Source of the DNA: Gammaproteobacteria bacterium
GTDB taxonomy: Bacteria > Pseudomonadota > Gammaproteobacteria > Competibacterales > Competibacteraceae
Length of the DNA stretch: 8,729 nucleotides
NCBI GenBank assembly: GCA_003562535.1
Contig: PWUP01000196.1
Span: forward strand, 1 to 8,729
Direction: 5' to 3'
The translations under genes were made by a program, and so were the position numbers. Under the pieces are notes generated by a model that was not told the origin of the DNA, did no database searches, and was given only the letters and a program-made list of their open reading frames with translations. Every line of letters begins with the position of its first letter. The stretch's first letter is position 1. Of this stretch, positions 6,696 through 8,729 are shown one piece after another.

Positions 6696-7843
6696 CCCGC
6701 CCCTTGCGCATTGGCATTGTTGCTGGCGAGCTATCCGGGGATTATTTAGGCGCTGGGCTGATGCGCGAGTTGCGGCATCTCTACCCGAATGTTCAGTTTG
6801 CAGGCATCGGCGGTGAGCGCATGTTGGCAGAAACTATGGACAGTTTCTACCCCATGGAAACCCTGTCCGTCATGGGATTAGTCGAGGTCTTGCGTCATCT
6901 GCCGACATTATTGCGGATTCGCCGAGATCTGGTGCGGCGGTTTTACGCTGACCCACCCGCTGCGTTCATCGGTATCGACGCGCCTGATTTCAATCTGGGT
7001 CTGGAACGGCGCTTGAAACAACGCGGCATCCCTACCGTACACTATGTCAGCCCCACTGTTTGGGCCTGGCGTCAAGGACGGGTGAAAACCATCCGCCGCG
7101 CCGTGGATCAGATGCTGAGTATTTTTCCTTTTGAAACGGAATTCTTGCAGCGTCACGGTATCCCAGCGACTTTCGTGGGTCATCCATTGGCCGACAGCAT
7201 CGCCATGCAACCGGATCAAACAGCGGCTCGTCGCCATCTGGGTCTAAGCAGTGCCCCAGCCACGGTGGTTGCGTTACTGCCCGGCAGCCGCATGAGTGAG
7301 GTCACCCGGCTCGGCCCGCTATTCCTAGCAACAGCGCAATGGCTGGTGCAGCACGATCCTAGCCTAGAATTCATTATCCCCTGTGCAACCACAGCGATTC
7401 AGGCCATGTTGACGACATACATTCAAACGCAGGCCAGCGAGGTCAATATTCGCTTATTTGCGGGTCAAAGCAATCACTGTCTTGCCGCTGCCGATGCCGT
7501 ACTGCTGGCTTCGGGCACCGCTACACTGGAGGCGCTGTTGCATAAACGCCCTATGGTGGTGGCGTATCAGGTTGCGCCGCTATCGGCTTGGTTGGCCAAA
7601 CGGCTTATTCGAACCGATTACATCGCCATGCCGAATCTTATTGCGGGACGACCACTGGTGAGTGAATTTATCCAGCACCAAGCCCGCCCTGAGCTGCTTG
7701 GGCCAGCGCTGCTACGGCTGCTCACCGAACCGGCGCACACCGCAGAACTGCACCAGGCATTCACCACCATCCACCAGCAGTTACGGTGCAATGCCAGCCA
7801 CCAAGCGGCGCAAGCCGTGGCGAGGCTATTGGTAAGCGGGTAG
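6692..7843 (+). CDS. lpxB: Lipid-A-disaccharide synthase
   Basis: Glycosyltransferase family 19 enzyme that joins UDP-2,3-diacylglucosamine and lipid X to form tetraacyl disaccharide 1-phosphate, on the cytoplasmic face of the inner membrane. From the ATG it is 383 residues, matching the family (E. coli 382). Seen: N-terminal IGIVAGELSGDYLGAGLM, then FIGIDAPDFNLGLE with the conserved Asp pair, VSPTVWAWRQGRVKTI, IFPFETEF, FVGHPLADS, LLPGSRMSEV and SGTATLEALLHKRPMVV. The ATG at 6692 is chosen because it makes an ATGA overlap with the upstream stop (6692-6695); a TTG at 6674 would add six unsupported residues. No lpxA or fabZ neighbour is present, unlike the common lpxD-fabZ-lpxA-lpxB cluster. 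It is the last intact gene of this run. I see no intrinsic terminator after it. Confidence 0.97.
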   Translation: MTRPLRIGIVAGELSGDYLGAGLMRELRHLYPNVQFAGIGGERMLAETMDSFYPMETLSVMGLVEVLRHLPTLLRIRRDLVRRFYADPPAAFIGIDAPDFNLGLERRLKQRGIPTVHYVSPTVWAWRQGRVKTIRRAVDQMLSIFPFETEFLQRHGIPATFVGHPLADSIAMQPDQTAARRHLGLSSAPATVVALLPGSRMSEVTRLGPLFLATAQWLVQHDPSLEFIIPCATTAIQAMLTTYIQTQASEVNIRLFAGQSNHCLAAADAVLLASGTATLEALLHKRPMVVAYQVAPLSAWLAKRLIRTDYIAMPNLIAGRPLVSEFIQHQARPELLGPALLRLLTEPAHTAELHQAFTTIHQQLRCNASHQAAQAVARLLVSG

Positions 7844-7862
7844 TCCTAATAATACCGTTTGA

Positions 7863-7967
7863 ACCCTCCACCAAGCACAGGATAACCTCGATGATCTGAT
7901 CAGACGAGCAGATGCCGCGCTTTATAAAGCCAAGGCTCTGGGTCGTGACCGCATTGAAGTTGGCTGA
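7863..7967 (+). pseudogene. C-terminal remnant of a GGDEF diguanylate cyclase
   Basis: One open frame reads TLHQAQDNLDDLIRRADAAL, continues YKAKALGRDRIEVG, and ends at TGA (7965-7967). The RADAALYKAKALGRD block is the hallmark C-terminal helix of GGDEF domains that make cyclic di-GMP. Only 34 codons remain. An in-frame TGA at 7860-7862 precedes them, there is no start codon, and lpxB ends 20 bases upstream, so the GGEEF active site and the rest of the gene are absent. It is best read as the 3' scar of a deleted or rearranged diguanylate cyclase gene, not a functional gene. Confidence 0.8.
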
Positions 7968-8020
7968 GTTAAAGTGTCTTCAAATGGCTATGGTACGCAA
8001 CGTCCGTATCAGGCAATAGG

Positions 8021-8093
8021 GTATTGACCTTGGGGTATCGACCTTGGCCAAAAATGCTGTACCATAATAGTCGATCTTGCTCCAAGTTCGATA
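8021..8093. repeat. Cluster of four related 9-base repeats, two tandem and one inverted
   Basis: TTGACCTTG (8024-8032), TCGACCTTG (8038-8046), TCGATCTTG (8071-8079) and, inverted, CAAGTTCGA (8083-8091). The first two lie in 13-base direct repeats (8021-8033 and 8035-8047, one mismatch, 14-base period). The second has a longer inverted partner at 8082-8093 (11 of 12 match), and the third and fourth form a 9-base hairpin with one mismatch. They flank a candidate -10, so an operator or a folded leader segment is possible. No known binding consensus is recognised. Confidence 0.5.
8038..8068 (+). promoter_or_regulatory. Candidate promoter for the TPP-riboswitch transcript
   Basis: TACCAT (8060-8065) or CATAAT (8063-8068) could be a -10, with TCGACC (8038-8043) as a weak -35 at a 16- or 19-base spacing. 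The 9-mer TACCATAAT also occurs in the map/rpsB promoter region (2556-2564). A start near 8075 would give about 55 bases before the aptamer. Support is by motif only, but some promoter is expected because the upstream genes end at lpxB and the GGDEF relic. Confidence 0.35.
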
Positions 8094-8127
8094 ACCGCTG
8101 AGGCAGGATCATCACCATTCATTAACT

Positions 8128-8226
8128 GTCGCCAGGGGAGTCCCACCATCGCACGGCGGGGCTGAGAAAGCGTTACACGCTGACCCTGGAACCTGATCCG
8201 GTTCACACCGGCGGAGGAAGCGCGAC
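8128..8226 (+). promoter_or_regulatory. TPP riboswitch (THI box)
   Basis: Thiamin pyrophosphate-sensing aptamer. P1 pairs GTCGC (8128-8132) with GCGAC (8222-8226), with the innermost base shared with P2. P2 pairs CCAGGG (8132-8137) with CCCTGG (8184-8189). P3 pairs GTCCC (8140-8144) with GGGGC (8158-8162), followed by the invariant CTGAGA (8162-8167) that binds the pyrimidine ring. P3a is AGCGT/ACGCT (8169-8173, 8177-8181). P5 is CCGG/CCGG (8198-8201, 8208-8211). P4 pairs CCT (8192-8194) with AGG (8215-8217), within the conserved ACCTGAT and GCGGAGG blocks. GGAGG at 8213-8217 is also the Shine-Dalgarno of the gene that begins right after P1. Ligand binding should therefore hide the ribosome site directly. 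No terminator lies between aptamer and gene. Confidence 0.95.
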
Positions 8227-8729
8227 GTGTTGTACGTGACGACGGCTGTGCTCGGCGCAGCCTTGCTAGGTTTTGTGGTTCTTGGCTTACGCGCCCGCTG
8301 GGCCAATGGCCCGGTTGATGATTACCTGACTGCCCGTCATTCGCAGAAGGCTTCAGCACTCGGATTATCCTTTCTGGCCTCTGGCATGGGGGCATGGATT
8401 TTATTCGCCCCCCCAGAAATCGGTGCCTTGGTCGGCCCAGTGGCCTTAGCTGGGTATGCCATTGGATCCGCATTACCGTTTATTGTCCTCGGGCTTTACG
8501 GGCCAAGAATCCGTCGCTACCTGCCCCACGGACGCAGCATCGGTGAATTTGCTGAATCCTGCTACGGTGCAGGAGTACGCCGCTGGGTGGCGCTGGTTTC
8601 AGTCGCCTATATGGCCTGTTTTCTCGCTGCCGAACTCACCGCAATCGGTGCCATTACTGCGCTGTTGTCCGAAGTGCCGCCCGCACTGGTGATTATCGGG
8701 GTAGCGGTCACCACATTGGTGTATACCGC
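8227..8729 (+). CDS. Sodium:solute symporter family transporter, 3' end cut; predicted thiamin or precursor uptake
   Basis: N-terminal 167 residues of an inner-membrane SSS-family (PanF/PutP-like) Na+-coupled importer; full members are about 450-550 residues, so most lies beyond the window. Seen: a short N-terminus straight into a hydrophobic segment (about 4-22), the SSS-type loop DDYLTARHSQKASALGLSF (about 31-49), then hydrophobic segments at about 45-65, 68-90, 118-142 and 150-167, and the loop YLPHGRSIGEFAESCYG (98-114). Start: GTG at 8227, nine bases after GGAGG (8213-8217); TTG at 8230 is the alternative. It lies directly behind the TPP riboswitch, so a thiamin, HMP or thiazole substrate is inferred. 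TPP-regulated SSS transporters have been described in other bacteria (called ThiV), but I cannot confirm orthology from this fragment. Confidence 0.88.
   Translation, partial: MLYVTTAVLGAALLGFVVLGLRARWANGPVDDYLTARHSQKASALGLSFLASGMGAWILFAPPEIGALVGPVALAGYAIGSALPFIVLGLYGPRIRRYLPHGRSIGEFAESCYGAGVRRWVALVSVAYMACFLAAELTAIGAITALLSEVPPALVIIGVAVTTLVYT

Noticed and set aside
7844..8127. Possible transposon end, tRNA or integration site explaining the GGDEF scar
   Set aside because: I looked for terminal inverted repeats, transposase fragments and tRNA-like cloverleafs here and saw none, so the cause of the truncation stays unknown.
8009..8473. Open frame of 154 codons on the minus strand across the repeats, riboswitch and symporter start
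   Set aside because: It overlaps the TPP riboswitch and the symporter gene on the opposite strand; its composition is Arg/Pro-rich with no family resemblance. It is a by-product of GC-rich opposite-strand coding.

Overview
This window looks like chromosomal DNA from a gammaproteobacterium. The rpsB-tsf-pyrH cluster diverges from map-glnD, which is the usual gammaproteobacterial order, and GlnD and LpxB point to a Gram-negative cell with PII nitrogen control and lipid A. Moderate GC and protein wording closer to sulfur-bacterium or Chromatiales/Thiotrichales-like lineages than to enterics are impressions only; I cannot name the genus.

Layout. Bases 1-2414 (minus strand) hold pyrH (3' end cut by the window edge), tsf and rpsB: UMP kinase, EF-Ts and ribosomal protein S2. 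Bases 2415-2612 are a compact divergent control region. It contains a probable extended -10 promoter for rpsB, a partly overlapping plus-strand -10 candidate for map, and a strongly folded rpsB leader with pseudoknot potential. Bases 2613-7843 (plus strand) form a tight run: map, glnD, a DUF374-family acyltransferase and lpxB. Gaps are 17 and 4 bases, then a 4-base ATGA overlap. Putting lpxB here, next to a DUF374 acyltransferase rather than in the common lpxD-fabZ-lpxA-lpxB block, joins nitrogen signalling, protein maturation and envelope lipid synthesis in one probable transcription unit.

Bases 7844-8127 contain no intact gene. They hold the last 34 codons of a GGDEF diguanylate cyclase with no body upstream, so a gene relic, and then a cluster of four related 9-base repeats around a plausible promoter. 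Bases 8128-8226 are a clear TPP (THI-box) riboswitch. Its conserved 3' core contains the Shine-Dalgarno sequence of the next gene, a sodium:solute symporter cut by the right edge. That pairing predicts thiamin-repressed import of thiamin or a precursor, controlled at translation initiation.

Most of the window is well-conserved housekeeping DNA. The parts that merit a second look are the riboswitch-symporter module, the GGDEF relic and repeat cluster beside it, the lpxB-linked DUF374 gene, the rpsB leader, and a perfect palindrome plus A8 run inside glnD that reads as an intrinsic terminator on the antisense strand.
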